NCBI GenBank assembly: GCA_937975715.1
Contig: CALJUA010000113.1
Span: 1 to 37,594 of the forward strand
Length of the DNA: 37,594 nt
Direction of reading: 5' to 3'
Source of the DNA: an uncultured Candidatus Planktophila sp.
GTDB lineage: Bacteria > Actinomycetota > Actinomycetes > Nanopelagicales > Nanopelagicaceae
In this document: piece by piece, positions 1 to 7,708 of the stretch
Layout: every line of letters starts with the position of its first letter
Numbering within the stretch: position 1 is the stretch's first letter
Position numbers and translations under genes: made by a program
Notes under the pieces: generated by a model
What the model was told of the DNA's origin: nothing
The model's input: the letters and a program-made list of their open reading frames with translations, nothing else
Databases searched by the model: none

Positions 1-9
1 ACATTCCTT

Positions 10-15
10 TAGTAT
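10..15 (+). promoter_or_regulatory. Possible -10 element for a leaderless pheA transcript
   Basis: The hexamer TAGTAT fits the TANNNT -10 pattern and ends 9 nt before the pheA ATG. No Shine-Dalgarno sequence lies between them, which would suit leaderless translation, common in actinobacteria. The -35 region lies outside the window, so this is tentative. Confidence 0.3.
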
Positions 16-24
16 CCTTAGCCA

Positions 25-849
25 ATGCATACATACGCCTATCTAGGGCCTGCGGGCACCTTTACCGAGGGCGCTTTGAAGAAAATTACATCTTCAGATG
101 ATGTGCTTATTCCTTATATCAATGTCACCGCGGCACTCGATGCCGTTCGCGCAGGCGAAGCCGATTACGCTCTCGTTCCAATCGAAAATTCTGTTGAAGG
201 CGTGGTCGCGCGTACGCTCGATGAACTCGCGACTGGTATTCCTCTTACTATCGCTGCAGAAGTTACCTTGCCTGTCACATTTGATTTAATGGTCAAGCCA
301 GGCACAACAACGATTAATCGCATCGGCACACATCCCCACGCCGAATCACAATGCCGCACATACCTTTCTACTCACTACCCACATGCAGAGATCGTTCCAA
401 CAAACTCAACAGCTGCTGCGGCAGAGCTCGTTGCTAAAGGCGAACTCGATGCTGCGATCGCATCAACTACAGCAGCTGAGAACTTCGGGCTAGAGATCAA
501 GGCCTCTTCTATTGGTGACAATCAAGTCGCTGTCACACGCTTTATCGCAGCACAAAAGCCTGGCTTCATCCCAGCGCCCACCGGCCATGACCGCACCTCA
601 CTTGTTGTCTATATCGATATCGACCATGCAGGAGCTCTGCTTGAGATTCTCTCTGTCTTTGCAAAATATGACGTGAACCTGACATTTATTCAGTCACGTC
701 CAACAGGTCGCGAGCTCGGTCACTACCATTTCATTATTGATGTTGAAGGTCATATCAACGATGAGGCAGTCGCTAAATCGATGGATGACCTACGTGCAAT
801 CTGCGACGACATTAGATTCCTAGGTTCATACCCACGAGAGGTGCGATGA
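25..849 (+). CDS. pheA: Prephenate dehydratase (PheA)
   Basis: This enzyme converts prephenate to phenylpyruvate in phenylalanine synthesis. The 274-aa protein has the catalytic periplasmic-binding-like domain at residues 3-180. Its family motifs are GPAGTF (8-13), PIENS (52-56) and the catalytic TRF (171-173). A C-terminal ACT domain (about 192-265) has the SRP and GHYHF segments that bind phenylalanine, so feedback inhibition is expected. The length matches stand-alone actinobacterial PheA; no chorismate mutase domain is present. It overlaps serS by 4 bp and probably heads a pheA-serS-HAD operon. The ATG has no evident Shine-Dalgarno sequence. Confidence 0.95.
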   Translation: MHTYAYLGPAGTFTEGALKKITSSDDVLIPYINVTAALDAVRAGEADYALVPIENSVEGVVARTLDELATGIPLTIAAEVTLPVTFDLMVKPGTTTINRIGTHPHAESQCRTYLSTHYPHAEIVPTNSTAAAAELVAKGELDAAIASTTAAENFGLEIKASSIGDNQVAVTRFIAAQKPGFIPAPTGHDRTSLVVYIDIDHAGALLEILSVFAKYDVNLTFIQSRPTGRELGHYHFIIDVEGHINDEAVAKSMDDLRAICDDIRFLGSYPREVR

Positions 850-2117
850 TGATTGATATCAAATTCCTGCGCGAAAACCCTGATGCGGTCCGCGCTTCTC
901 AAAAGGGTCGCGGCGAGAACGTTGACCTTGTTGATCAGATCATTGCTATCGATGAGATCAAGCGCGCTGCCATTGCAGAGTTTGAAGCACTTCGCCAAGA
1001 ACAGAACACACTCTCAAAGAGCGTTGGCGCTGCAAAGGGCGACGAAAAAACTGCTCTTCTTGCTAACGCAAAGGAACTTGCCGACAAGGTAAAGGCTGCA
1101 GATTCAAAGCGCGCTGAAGTTGAAGAGCAGACAAAGCAGCTTGTGTTACAGCTTTCAAACTTGCTCGATACAGAAGCGCCAATCGGCGGTGAAGAGGACT
1201 TCGTCACCATCGAGCACATCGGAACACCGCGCGACTTTGCCAAAGATGGTTTCGAGCCAAAGGATCACGTCGAACTCGGCAAGCTTCTGGGTGCAATCGA
1301 TACCGAGCGCGGTGCAAAGGTTGCAGGTTCACGTTCTTATTACTTAACAGGTGCCGGAGCAATGCTCGAGTTCGCACTCGTTAATTACGCAATTCAATCT
1401 GCGCTGAAGAATGGCTTCACTCCAGTTATTCCTCCAGTGCTAGTCAATCCATCAGCGATGGAAGGCACAGGATTTTTGGGACAAGCGGCAGAGAATGTTT
1501 ATCGCATCGAACGCGATGATGTGTACTTGGTTGGAACATCTGAGGTTCCACTAGCTGCAATGCATATGGATGAGATCCTGCCTGCAGATAAGTTGCCGAT
1601 GCGTTATGCAGGTTACTCATCTTGCTTCCGTCGCGAAGCAGGTACATATGGCAAGGACACTCGTGGAATCATTCGCGTGCACCAGTTCGATAAAGTCGAG
1701 ATGTTCTCATTCTGCAAGCCAGAAGATGCAAAGGAAGAACATAAGCGTTTACTGCAGTGGGAGAAGGATTTTCTCAATGCAATGGAGATCCCTTACCGCG
1801 TGATCGATGTTGCTTCAGGTGACCTCGGATCCAGTGCTACACGTAAGTTTGATATTGAAGCATGGATTCCAACGCAGGGTGCTTATCGCGAAGTAACAAG
1901 TACCTCTAACTGCACTGAATTCCAAGCGCGACGCCTCAACATTCGTTACAAGGATGCAGATGGCACAAAGGCAATCGCAACCTTGAATGGCACATTGGTT
2001 GCGATTCCACGCATGATTGTTGCAATTCTTGAGAACCACCAGAATGCTGATGGAACAGTCAATGTTCCCGCAGCTCTTCAACCGTTTCTTGGTAAAGCTA
2101 AGTTAGAGCTCGTGTGA
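846..2117 (+). CDS. serS: Seryl-tRNA synthetase
   Basis: The class II synthetase charges tRNA-Ser in the cytoplasm. The N-terminal half (about 25-105) is the charged, heptad-like coiled-coil arm that contacts the long variable arm of tRNA-Ser. The catalytic core shows motif 2 (CFRREAGTYGKDTRG), the VEMF segment and motif 3 (NGTLVAIPRMI). At 423 aa it has the normal bacterial length. Two adjacent ATG codons (846 and 849) are possible; the first gives the ATGA overlap with pheA used repeatedly in this window. Its substrate tRNA-Ser(UGA) is encoded about 850 bp downstream. Confidence 0.97.
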   Translation: MMIDIKFLRENPDAVRASQKGRGENVDLVDQIIAIDEIKRAAIAEFEALRQEQNTLSKSVGAAKGDEKTALLANAKELADKVKAADSKRAEVEEQTKQLVLQLSNLLDTEAPIGGEEDFVTIEHIGTPRDFAKDGFEPKDHVELGKLLGAIDTERGAKVAGSRSYYLTGAGAMLEFALVNYAIQSALKNGFTPVIPPVLVNPSAMEGTGFLGQAAENVYRIERDDVYLVGTSEVPLAAMHMDEILPADKLPMRYAGYSSCFRREAGTYGKDTRGIIRVHQFDKVEMFSFCKPEDAKEEHKRLLQWEKDFLNAMEIPYRVIDVASGDLGSSATRKFDIEAWIPTQGAYREVTSTSNCTEFQARRLNIRYKDADGTKAIATLNGTLVAIPRMIVAILENHQNADGTVNVPAALQPFLGKAKLELV

Positions 2118-2926
2118 TTAGACCAAAGCTAATTGCCACCGATTTAGATGGCACCATCGTTACGCACGACGGAGTAATTTCACAGCGCACTATCGCTGCA
2201 TTTCAACGTGCACGTGATTTGGGTGTCGAGATTTTCTTTGTTACTGGACGGCCACCTCGTTGGATGCCAGAGATTCGTGAAGCATTTGGATTCGGTAGCG
2301 CAATCTGCGGTAACGGTGCGATGTTGTACGACTTGATGGGCGATAAAGTTCTTGAAGAGTGGTTGATCTCAGTGGAAGATCAGACCGAGACTGTCAACCG
2401 ACTTCGTAAGGCAATCCCACAAGTTTCATTTGCGGTCGAATCACATAATTACTTCCATCGCGAGAAGGCATACATCCCTCGTTGGGATGTTGGTCTCGAT
2501 AACATCGGTGTTCATACAATCGAAGAAGCAATTAAATCGCCTGCGCTCAAGATGCTTGCACGTTGCTCGCAGCAAAATCTTTCATCTGATGAAATGTTGG
2601 AGATTGCGCTGATTGAGCTTGAAGGTTTGGTCACTGTTACTCACTCCAACCCACACGACTCACTATTAGAAATCTCCGCCCTCGGTGTCTCTAAGGGAGC
2701 AACACTTGCTCGCATGGCAGGACGTCTTGGAATCGATGCTGCAGATTGCGTGACCTTTGGTGATAATCCCAACGACTTCTCGATGCTCGAATGGGCAGGA
2801 CGTTCCTATGCAATGTCTTCAGGCCACCCTGATGGAGCCAAGTACGCCAAGAGCATCGCTGGCCCATGTGAAGAAGATGGCGTAGCAATCGCTATCGAGG
2901 GCCTACTCGATCTTCCTACCGCCTGA
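2114..2926 (+). CDS. HAD-superfamily (Cof-type) phosphatase
   Basis: A cytoplasmic phosphatase of the Cof/YbjI-like HAD subfamily with a C2-type cap. Motif I is DLDGT (residues 10-14, nucleophile Asp10). The C-terminal block with an SKG lysine motif followed by GDNPNDFSML is the Mg-binding motif IV typical of this subfamily. The length of 270 aa is normal. The GTG start overlaps the serS stop by 4 bp, so it is translationally coupled. Gene order serS-HAD recurs in actinobacteria, but the substrate is not predictable; sugar phosphates or FMN-like compounds are usual for the family. Confidence 0.85.
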   Translation: MIRPKLIATDLDGTIVTHDGVISQRTIAAFQRARDLGVEIFFVTGRPPRWMPEIREAFGFGSAICGNGAMLYDLMGDKVLEEWLISVEDQTETVNRLRKAIPQVSFAVESHNYFHREKAYIPRWDVGLDNIGVHTIEEAIKSPALKMLARCSQQNLSSDEMLEIALIELEGLVTVTHSNPHDSLLEISALGVSKGATLARMAGRLGIDAADCVTFGDNPNDFSMLEWAGRSYAMSSGHPDGAKYAKSIAGPCEEDGVAIAIEGLLDLPTA

Positions 2927-2964
2927 TTTTTGAAAACTTCCCGGTCTCTAGTAGCCTCTCCCAC

Positions 2965-3047
2965 GGAGGACTCGCATAGCGGCCGAGTGCACCGGTCTTG
3001 AAAACCGGCAGGTGAAAGCCTCGTGGGTTCAAATCCCACGTCCTCCG
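2965..3047 (+). tRNA. tRNA-Ser (anticodon UGA)
   Basis: The cloverleaf can be folded by eye. Acceptor strand GGAGGAC (2965-2971) pairs with GTCCTCC (3040-3046), with discriminator G at 3047. The anticodon stem is CCGGT/ACCGG (2992-2996/3004-3008) and the loop CTTGAAA places TGA at 2999-3001. The T arm is GTGGG-TTCAAAT-CCCAC (3023-3039). A long variable arm lies at about 3009-3022, as expected for class II tRNA-Ser. CCA is not encoded. Confidence 0.95.
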
Positions 3048-3055
3048 CGCTAAAA

Positions 3056-3090
3056 CGAAGCCCGTCTGCATGCACTGCAGGCGGGTTTCG
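3056..3090 (+). terminator. Strong hairpin behind tRNA-Ser
   Basis: A 15-bp stem (3056-3070 with 3076-3090, two G-U pairs) closes a 5-nt loop nine bases after the tRNA. There is no U-tract after it, so it may act as a U-less terminator or a processing/stability element. It separates the tRNA from the sdh operon. The rest of 3091-3211 contains no recognisable gene; the sdh promoter should lie there but no convincing -35/-10 pair was found. Confidence 0.65.
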
Positions 3091-3211
3091 TGCTTCCCGC
3101 TCGCGTTGTGGCTGACTTCATAAGCCTTAGGCGCAGCAAGATATAGATACTTCGCGCCAAGAAGCGCACACTTACACCTATTAATTAGGACGATCCAACG
3201 GGGGAGTTTCA

Positions 3212-4012
3212 ATGTCCGGAGTCTTTTCTCCAACGCGCGCAAAAATCAAAGAGCGCACTCTACGAACAGATAAGTGGTGGCTTGAGCCAGCGATTACATT
3301 TGGAGTTCTCTTCTCCTTCGTAATCTATGCAACCTTCCGCGCATTCGAGGGTGCTAATTACTTTGTAGAGCCGCTCATCTCACCTTTCTATTCGCCATGT
3401 TTATCAGAAGCATGTGTTGAAGGATCGAAGCTCTTTGGTTGGGCGCCAGTAAGTGCACAAGTTCTTGGTTTCGCACTTTCACCAGCATTGATCATCTTGA
3501 TCTTCCCACTTGGTTTCCGTATGACTTGCTACTACTACCGCAAGGCTTACTACCGTTCTTTCTGGTTCTCACCTCCTGCATGTGCGGTTGCAGAGCCACA
3601 CACTAAGTACACAGGCGAGACTCGTGCACCGCTGATCTTGCAGAATGCACACCGTTGGTTCTTCTACGCAGGGTTGGTATTTAACGTTTTTCTTACTTAT
3701 GACGCAGTTCTTGCATTCAGAAATGAACATGGCGACTGGGGTCATATGAGCGTTGGAACTTTAGTACTCGTTGTTAGCTCATCACTTCTCTGGTTCTACT
3801 CACTTTCCTGCCACACATGTCGCCACACAGTAGGTGGGCGTTTGAAGCACTTCTCAAAGCATCCATTCCGTTACAAGTTATGGACGACTGTTTCAGTCCT
3901 CAATACCAAGCACCAGCAATTCGCCTGGTTCTCACTTGCCGCAGTTGCATTCGCTGACATTTATGTCCGCCAAGTTGCAACTGGCGCCTGGACCAACTTC
4001 TACTTCTTCTAA
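3212..4012 (+). CDS. sdhC: Succinate dehydrogenase membrane anchor subunit (single-anchor, actinobacterial type)
   Basis: A 266-aa integral membrane protein with about five hydrophobic helices. It opens with the DKWW-x-P segment and FVIYATFRAF seen in the mycobacterial Sdh1 anchor (Rv0249c type). Several membrane-proximal histidines (in AHRWFF and SCHTCRHT) are candidate haem or quinone-site ligands. One anchor serves the complex: no sdhD gene follows. A strong Shine-Dalgarno sequence (GGGGGAG, about 3200-3206) supports this ATG. It is the first gene of sdhCAB, 13 nt before sdhA. Assignment rests on recalled similarity plus operon context. Confidence 0.88.
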   Translation: MSGVFSPTRAKIKERTLRTDKWWLEPAITFGVLFSFVIYATFRAFEGANYFVEPLISPFYSPCLSEACVEGSKLFGWAPVSAQVLGFALSPALIILIFPLGFRMTCYYYRKAYYRSFWFSPPACAVAEPHTKYTGETRAPLILQNAHRWFFYAGLVFNVFLTYDAVLAFRNEHGDWGHMSVGTLVLVVSSSLLWFYSLSCHTCRHTVGGRLKHFSKHPFRYKLWTTVSVLNTKHQQFAWFSLAAVAFADIYVRQVATGAWTNFYFF

Positions 4013-4025
4013 AAGGACTATGTAA

Positions 4026-5912
4026 ATGTCACAGAATCTTCAGAAACTTAAGTATGACGTTGTCATCGTCGGTGCAGGTGGAGCAGGTCTTCGCGCTGCT
4101 GTAGAAGCACGTGAAGCCGGTCTTCGCGTCGCAATCATCTGTAAGTCACTATTCGGTAAGGCCCACACTGTTATGGCTGAAGGTGGAGCCGCAGCATCAA
4201 TGGGAAATGCCAATAGCAATGACAATTGGATGGTTCACTTCCGCGACACAATGCGCGGCGGAAAGTTCCTTAACCACTATCGCATGGCAGAACTTCATGC
4301 GAAAGAGTCACCAGATCGCATCTGGGAGCTCGAAATGTGGGGCGCTCTCTTTGATCGCACTAAAGAAGGAAAGATTTCACAACGCAACTTCGGTGGACAC
4401 GAATATCCACGTCTTGCACACGTAGGTGACCGCACGGGTCTCGAACTCATTCGTACAATGCAGCAGAAGATTGTTGCGTTGCAGCAGCAAGATGGTCGCG
4501 ATCATGGCGATATGGAAGCTAACCTCAAGGTCTACGCGGAATTTACCGTCACAGACATTCTGAAAGAGAATGGCAAAGTTGCAGGTGTCTATGGATACTG
4601 GCGCGAGAACGGCGATGAGATTCTCTTCGAAGCACCTGCAGTTGTTATTGCAACAGGTGGCGTTGGTAAGGCATTTAAGATCACATCAAACTCTTGGGAA
4701 GGTACTGGCGATGGCCACGCACTTGCTCTCAAAGCTGGTGCAAACCTTAAGGATATGGAGTTCTTGCAATTCCACCCAACAGGAATGGTCTGGCCTCCAT
4801 CAGTTCGCGGAATCTTGGTAACAGAGTCTGTTCGCGGTGAAGGTGGAGTTCTTACCAACAACAAGGGTGAGCGCTTTATGTTTAATTACATCCCAGATGT
4901 ATTTAAAGATAAGTACGCAACAACTGAAGAAGAAGCAGATCGTTGGTACACAGATCAGGACAACAACCGTCGTCCACCAGAGCTACTGCCTCGCGATGAA
5001 GTAGCGCGTGCAATTAACTCTGAAGTTAAGGCAGGACGCGGAACCGAACATGGCGGAGTATTCCTCGATGTTTCCAAGCGCCTCTCTGCTGAAGTTATTA
5101 AGAAGCGTCTTCCATCTATGTGGCACCAGTTCTATGAACTCGCTGGCGTAGATATCACCAAGGAGCCGATGGAAGTTGGCCCAACCTGTCACTACGTCAT
5201 GGGTGGTGTCGATGTCGAGCCAGATACAGCAGCTGCTATCGGAGTTCCAGGGCTCTTTGCGGCAGGTGAGGTAGCTGGCGGAATGCATGGCTCAAACCGT
5301 CTCGGTGGAAACTCATTGTCAGACCTCTTGGTCTTCGGTCGCCGCGCAGGTGCGGCAGCTGCTGATTATGCAAAGGCCAATGGCGCGAATCCAGTCTCAG
5401 ATGCAACAGTTACTCAGGCAGCGCAGCGTATCCAAGCTCCATTTGAGAACGCAGGCGGCGAGAATGCGTATTCCTTGCACGCTGAGCTTCAAGAGGTCAC
5501 ACATAACTTGGTCGGAATCATCCGTACAGGTGCTGAAATCAAGGAAGCGATCGCAAAGATTGCCGACATCCGCGCTCGCAGCAAGAACGTCAGCGTTGCC
5601 GGAGATCGTAAATTCAACCCAGGTTTCCACTTGGCATTCGATCTCGACAATATGTTGTTGGTTGCAGAATCAACTGCCAAGTCAGCCGACTTACGTGAAG
5701 AATCTCGTGGCGGTCACACCCGCGATGACTTCCCAGGTATGAGCAGCACCTGGCGCCAGGTCAACCACATCTCAAGTTTTGATGGAACAAAGGTCACAGT
5801 AACTGCTCGACCACTTCCACCAATGCCAAAGGAGCTCTTTGATCTCTTTGATGTACACGAGTTGGAGAAATACATGACACCAGAAGAAATTGCGAAAGGC
5901 GGTTCAAACTAA
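4026..5912 (+). CDS. sdhA: Succinate dehydrogenase flavoprotein subunit
   Basis: The catalytic subunit oxidises succinate to fumarate on the inner face of the membrane. Its 628 aa begin with the Rossmann motif GAGGAG (16-21). They continue with HTVMAEGG, whose His47 matches the residue carrying covalent FAD. Later come HPTGM, RGEGG, HYVMGG, the FAA-GE-x-x-GG-HG-x-NRLGGNS block and the C-terminal ESRGGH-x-RDD active-site region. It sits between the anchor and iron-sulfur genes and overlaps sdhB by 1 bp. The slightly long form with the HTVMAEGG variant agrees with the mycobacterial Sdh1 subtype. Confidence 0.96.
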   Translation: MSQNLQKLKYDVVIVGAGGAGLRAAVEAREAGLRVAIICKSLFGKAHTVMAEGGAAASMGNANSNDNWMVHFRDTMRGGKFLNHYRMAELHAKESPDRIWELEMWGALFDRTKEGKISQRNFGGHEYPRLAHVGDRTGLELIRTMQQKIVALQQQDGRDHGDMEANLKVYAEFTVTDILKENGKVAGVYGYWRENGDEILFEAPAVVIATGGVGKAFKITSNSWEGTGDGHALALKAGANLKDMEFLQFHPTGMVWPPSVRGILVTESVRGEGGVLTNNKGERFMFNYIPDVFKDKYATTEEEADRWYTDQDNNRRPPELLPRDEVARAINSEVKAGRGTEHGGVFLDVSKRLSAEVIKKRLPSMWHQFYELAGVDITKEPMEVGPTCHYVMGGVDVEPDTAAAIGVPGLFAAGEVAGGMHGSNRLGGNSLSDLLVFGRRAGAAAADYAKANGANPVSDATVTQAAQRIQAPFENAGGENAYSLHAELQEVTHNLVGIIRTGAEIKEAIAKIADIRARSKNVSVAGDRKFNPGFHLAFDLDNMLLVAESTAKSADLREESRGGHTRDDFPGMSSTWRQVNHISSFDGTKVTVTARPLPPMPKELFDLFDVHELEKYMTPEEIAKGGSN

Positions 5913-6670
5913 TGACACGCAAACTCAATCTTCGAATCTGGCGTGGAGATTCAACTGATGGCGGACTTAAGGATGTTGTCGTTGACGTTAACGAGGGCGA
6001 AGTTGTTCTCGATGTAATCCACCGTGTTCAAGCAACACAGATGGGCGATCTTGCAGTTCGTTGGAACTGTAAGGCGGGTAAGTGTGGATCTTGTTCTATG
6101 GAAATCAACGGCAAGCCACGTCTTGCATGTATGACACAGGTTGCATCATTCGATGAGGGAGAGACAATCACTGTCACACCTCTTCGCGCGTTTCCTATCA
6201 TCAAGGACCTCGTTACAGATGTCTCCTTCAACTACAAGAAGGCGATGGAAGTTCCAGCGTATTCACACCCTGCAGAGCTTGGCCCAGGCGAAGCGCGTAT
6301 GGAGCAGGTGGATGTCGAGCGTTCACAAGAGTTCCGCAAGTGCATCGAATGCTTCCTATGTCAGAACACATGCCACGTAATCCGTGACCATGAAGAGAAT
6401 AAGAAGTCATTTGCTGGCCCACGATTCTTTATTCGTATTGCAGAACTTGATATGCACCCATTGGATCGCATCAAGAACCGCAAGCGCACAGCACAAGAAG
6501 AGCACGGTCTCGGAATGTGTAACATCACGAAGTGCTGTACAGAAGTATGTCCAGAGCACATCAAGATCACTGACAATGCGATCATTCCTATGAAGGAGCG
6601 CGTTGTAGATATTAAGTACGACCCAGCACGTATGTTCAGTGGTCAACTTCGTCGAGAGAAGCGCGACTAG
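5912..6670 (+). CDS. sdhB: Succinate dehydrogenase iron-sulfur subunit
   Basis: The electron-transfer subunit links the flavoprotein to the membrane anchor. All cluster ligands are visible: Cys53, 58, 61 and 73 for the 2Fe-2S cluster, and Cys144, 147, 150 and 154 (CIECFLCQNTCH) plus Cys203, 208/209 and 213 (CNITKCCTEVCP) for the 4Fe-4S and 3Fe-4S clusters. The first ferredoxin-like motif ends in CH instead of the usual CP. The 252-aa length is normal. Its ATG overlaps the sdhA stop by one base, so stoichiometry is probably set by coupling. Confidence 0.95.
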   Translation: MTRKLNLRIWRGDSTDGGLKDVVVDVNEGEVVLDVIHRVQATQMGDLAVRWNCKAGKCGSCSMEINGKPRLACMTQVASFDEGETITVTPLRAFPIIKDLVTDVSFNYKKAMEVPAYSHPAELGPGEARMEQVDVERSQEFRKCIECFLCQNTCHVIRDHEENKKSFAGPRFFIRIAELDMHPLDRIKNRKRTAQEEHGLGMCNITKCCTEVCPEHIKITDNAIIPMKERVVDIKYDPARMFSGQLRREKRD

Positions 6671-6672
6671 TA

Positions 6673-7023
6673 ATGAATTTAATTATCCGATGGGCAGTTC
6701 TCGCCTTTGCGATGTGGGTTTCGACGCTCGCCGTTCCTGGAATTACAGTCAACGGCGGCTTCACCACATATCTCTGGGTGGCTCTGCTCTTCGGTTTAAT
6801 TAATTCCATTTTTGGTTCACTCATCAAGGTGCTGACATTTCCAGTATCGATTGTGACTTTCGGAATCTTCCTCTTCGTTGTCAATGCTGCGATGCTGTCA
6901 TTGACTGCACGATGGTCAGATAAGTTAGATGTCACAGGATTCTGGTCAGCGTTCTTTGCATCTTTGATTATTAGCGCGATCACAACAGTCTTTAAAGCGA
7001 GCAAGAAGAAGGCAATCTTCTGA
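6673..7023 (+). CDS. Small membrane protein of the 'phage holin family 4' (YvlD-like)
   Basis: A 116-aa protein with four hydrophobic segments. The PG-I-x-V-NG-F-x-T-x-L-W-VALLFG-L-IN motif is typical of the PF04020 family (YvlD). The family name is historical: most members are chromosomal membrane proteins of unknown function, and no phage genes surround this one. It starts two bases after the sdhB stop and its stop overlaps the next crcB gene, so it belongs to the same transcript. Function unknown. Confidence 0.75.
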   Translation: MNLIIRWAVLAFAMWVSTLAVPGITVNGGFTTYLWVALLFGLINSIFGSLIKVLTFPVSIVTFGIFLFVVNAAMLSLTARWSDKLDVTGFWSAFFASLIISAITTVFKASKKKAIF

Positions 7024-7373
7024 TCCCGGTACTTCTCGTCAGCGCAGGGGGAGTCTTAGGCTCCCTTCTTCGCTTTCTGCTGGATCTCTTCTTCGTCAGT
7101 AATCGCGCAGGAATTACCTCGGCCAATATTCTTGGATCGGCATTTGCTGCACATATCTTGGTTTTGATGGAGCGCCGTGGAATCACATGGGCCCGCTACT
7201 TCTTATTACCGGGCTTCTGCGGAGGGCTTACAACTTTCTCTGGCGTTACCTTTGAAGCGATGCGTAATCCTCATGAGAATTGGATTTTCCTCATTGCAAA
7301 TACCTTTGGATCGCTGGCGGCGGTTGCGATTATTCTTCCGCTCTCTCGCAAGTACATTAAGGCGCGAGTATGA
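7020..7373 (+). CDS. crcB: Fluoride channel CrcB, first copy (non-canonical CTG start)
   Basis: Translation of this frame gives a complete CrcB/Fluc fluoride exporter: the GGVLGSLLRF helix, NILGS, and the signature GFCGGLTTFSGVTFEA. No ATG, GTG or TTG precedes the first conserved helix; the first internal ATG (7158... frame) would delete two helices. The upstream in-frame stop is at 6993. CTG at 7020 makes a 4-nt CTGA overlap with the preceding stop and lies about 8 nt after a purine-rich AAGAAGG. It would give 117 aa, the normal family size. ATC at 7023 is the only other near-cognate option. One base change (C7020 to A) would restore ATGA. Confidence 0.8.
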   Translation: MIPVLLVSAGGVLGSLLRFLLDLFFVSNRAGITSANILGSAFAAHILVLMERRGITWARYFLLPGFCGGLTTFSGVTFEAMRNPHENWIFLIANTFGSLAAVAIILPLSRKYIKARV

Positions 7374-7708
7374 GTTACTTTCTCGTCGCGCTCGGAGCTG
7401 CACTTGGTGCACCGGCTCGTTTTCTTATCGATGCACACTTTCGCAAAATCACAGATCAACCATTTGGAATTTTCGCTATCAACGTCACCGGTTCGTTCTT
7501 GATTGGCCTCAGTCTTTCAGCATCAGAACATTGGCATGACTTCCTTGTTATCGGATTTCTCGGCTCATTTACAACATGGTCGACATTTATGTTAGATCTC
7601 TACCTTGGTTTCGAGCTGAAGAAATATAGAGCGGTAGCAATCAACCTAAGCGCATCGCTGATTTTTGGCCTGCTTGCTGCTTGGTGCGGATTACAACTAG
7701 CGAATTAA
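7370..7708 (+). CDS. crcB: Fluoride channel CrcB, second copy
   Basis: A 112-aa, four-helix Fluc-type fluoride channel with GAALGAPARF at the N terminus, the N-x-TGSF helix break and the signature GFLGSFTTWSTFM. It overlaps the first crcB by the ATGA motif. Tandem crcB pairs in Gram-positive bacteria usually build heterodimeric antiparallel channels, so both genes are probably needed. Its stop overlaps the convergent pepP stop in the shared TTAA. Confidence 0.9.
   Translation: MSYFLVALGAALGAPARFLIDAHFRKITDQPFGIFAINVTGSFLIGLSLSASEHWHDFLVIGFLGSFTTWSTFMLDLYLGFELKKYRAVAINLSASLIFGLLAAWCGLQLAN

Noticed and set aside
6673..7023. 'Holin' label as sign of a prophage
   Set aside because: The PF04020 name is historical; there are no phage genes, integrase or attachment sites nearby and the gene continues the sdh-crcB transcript.
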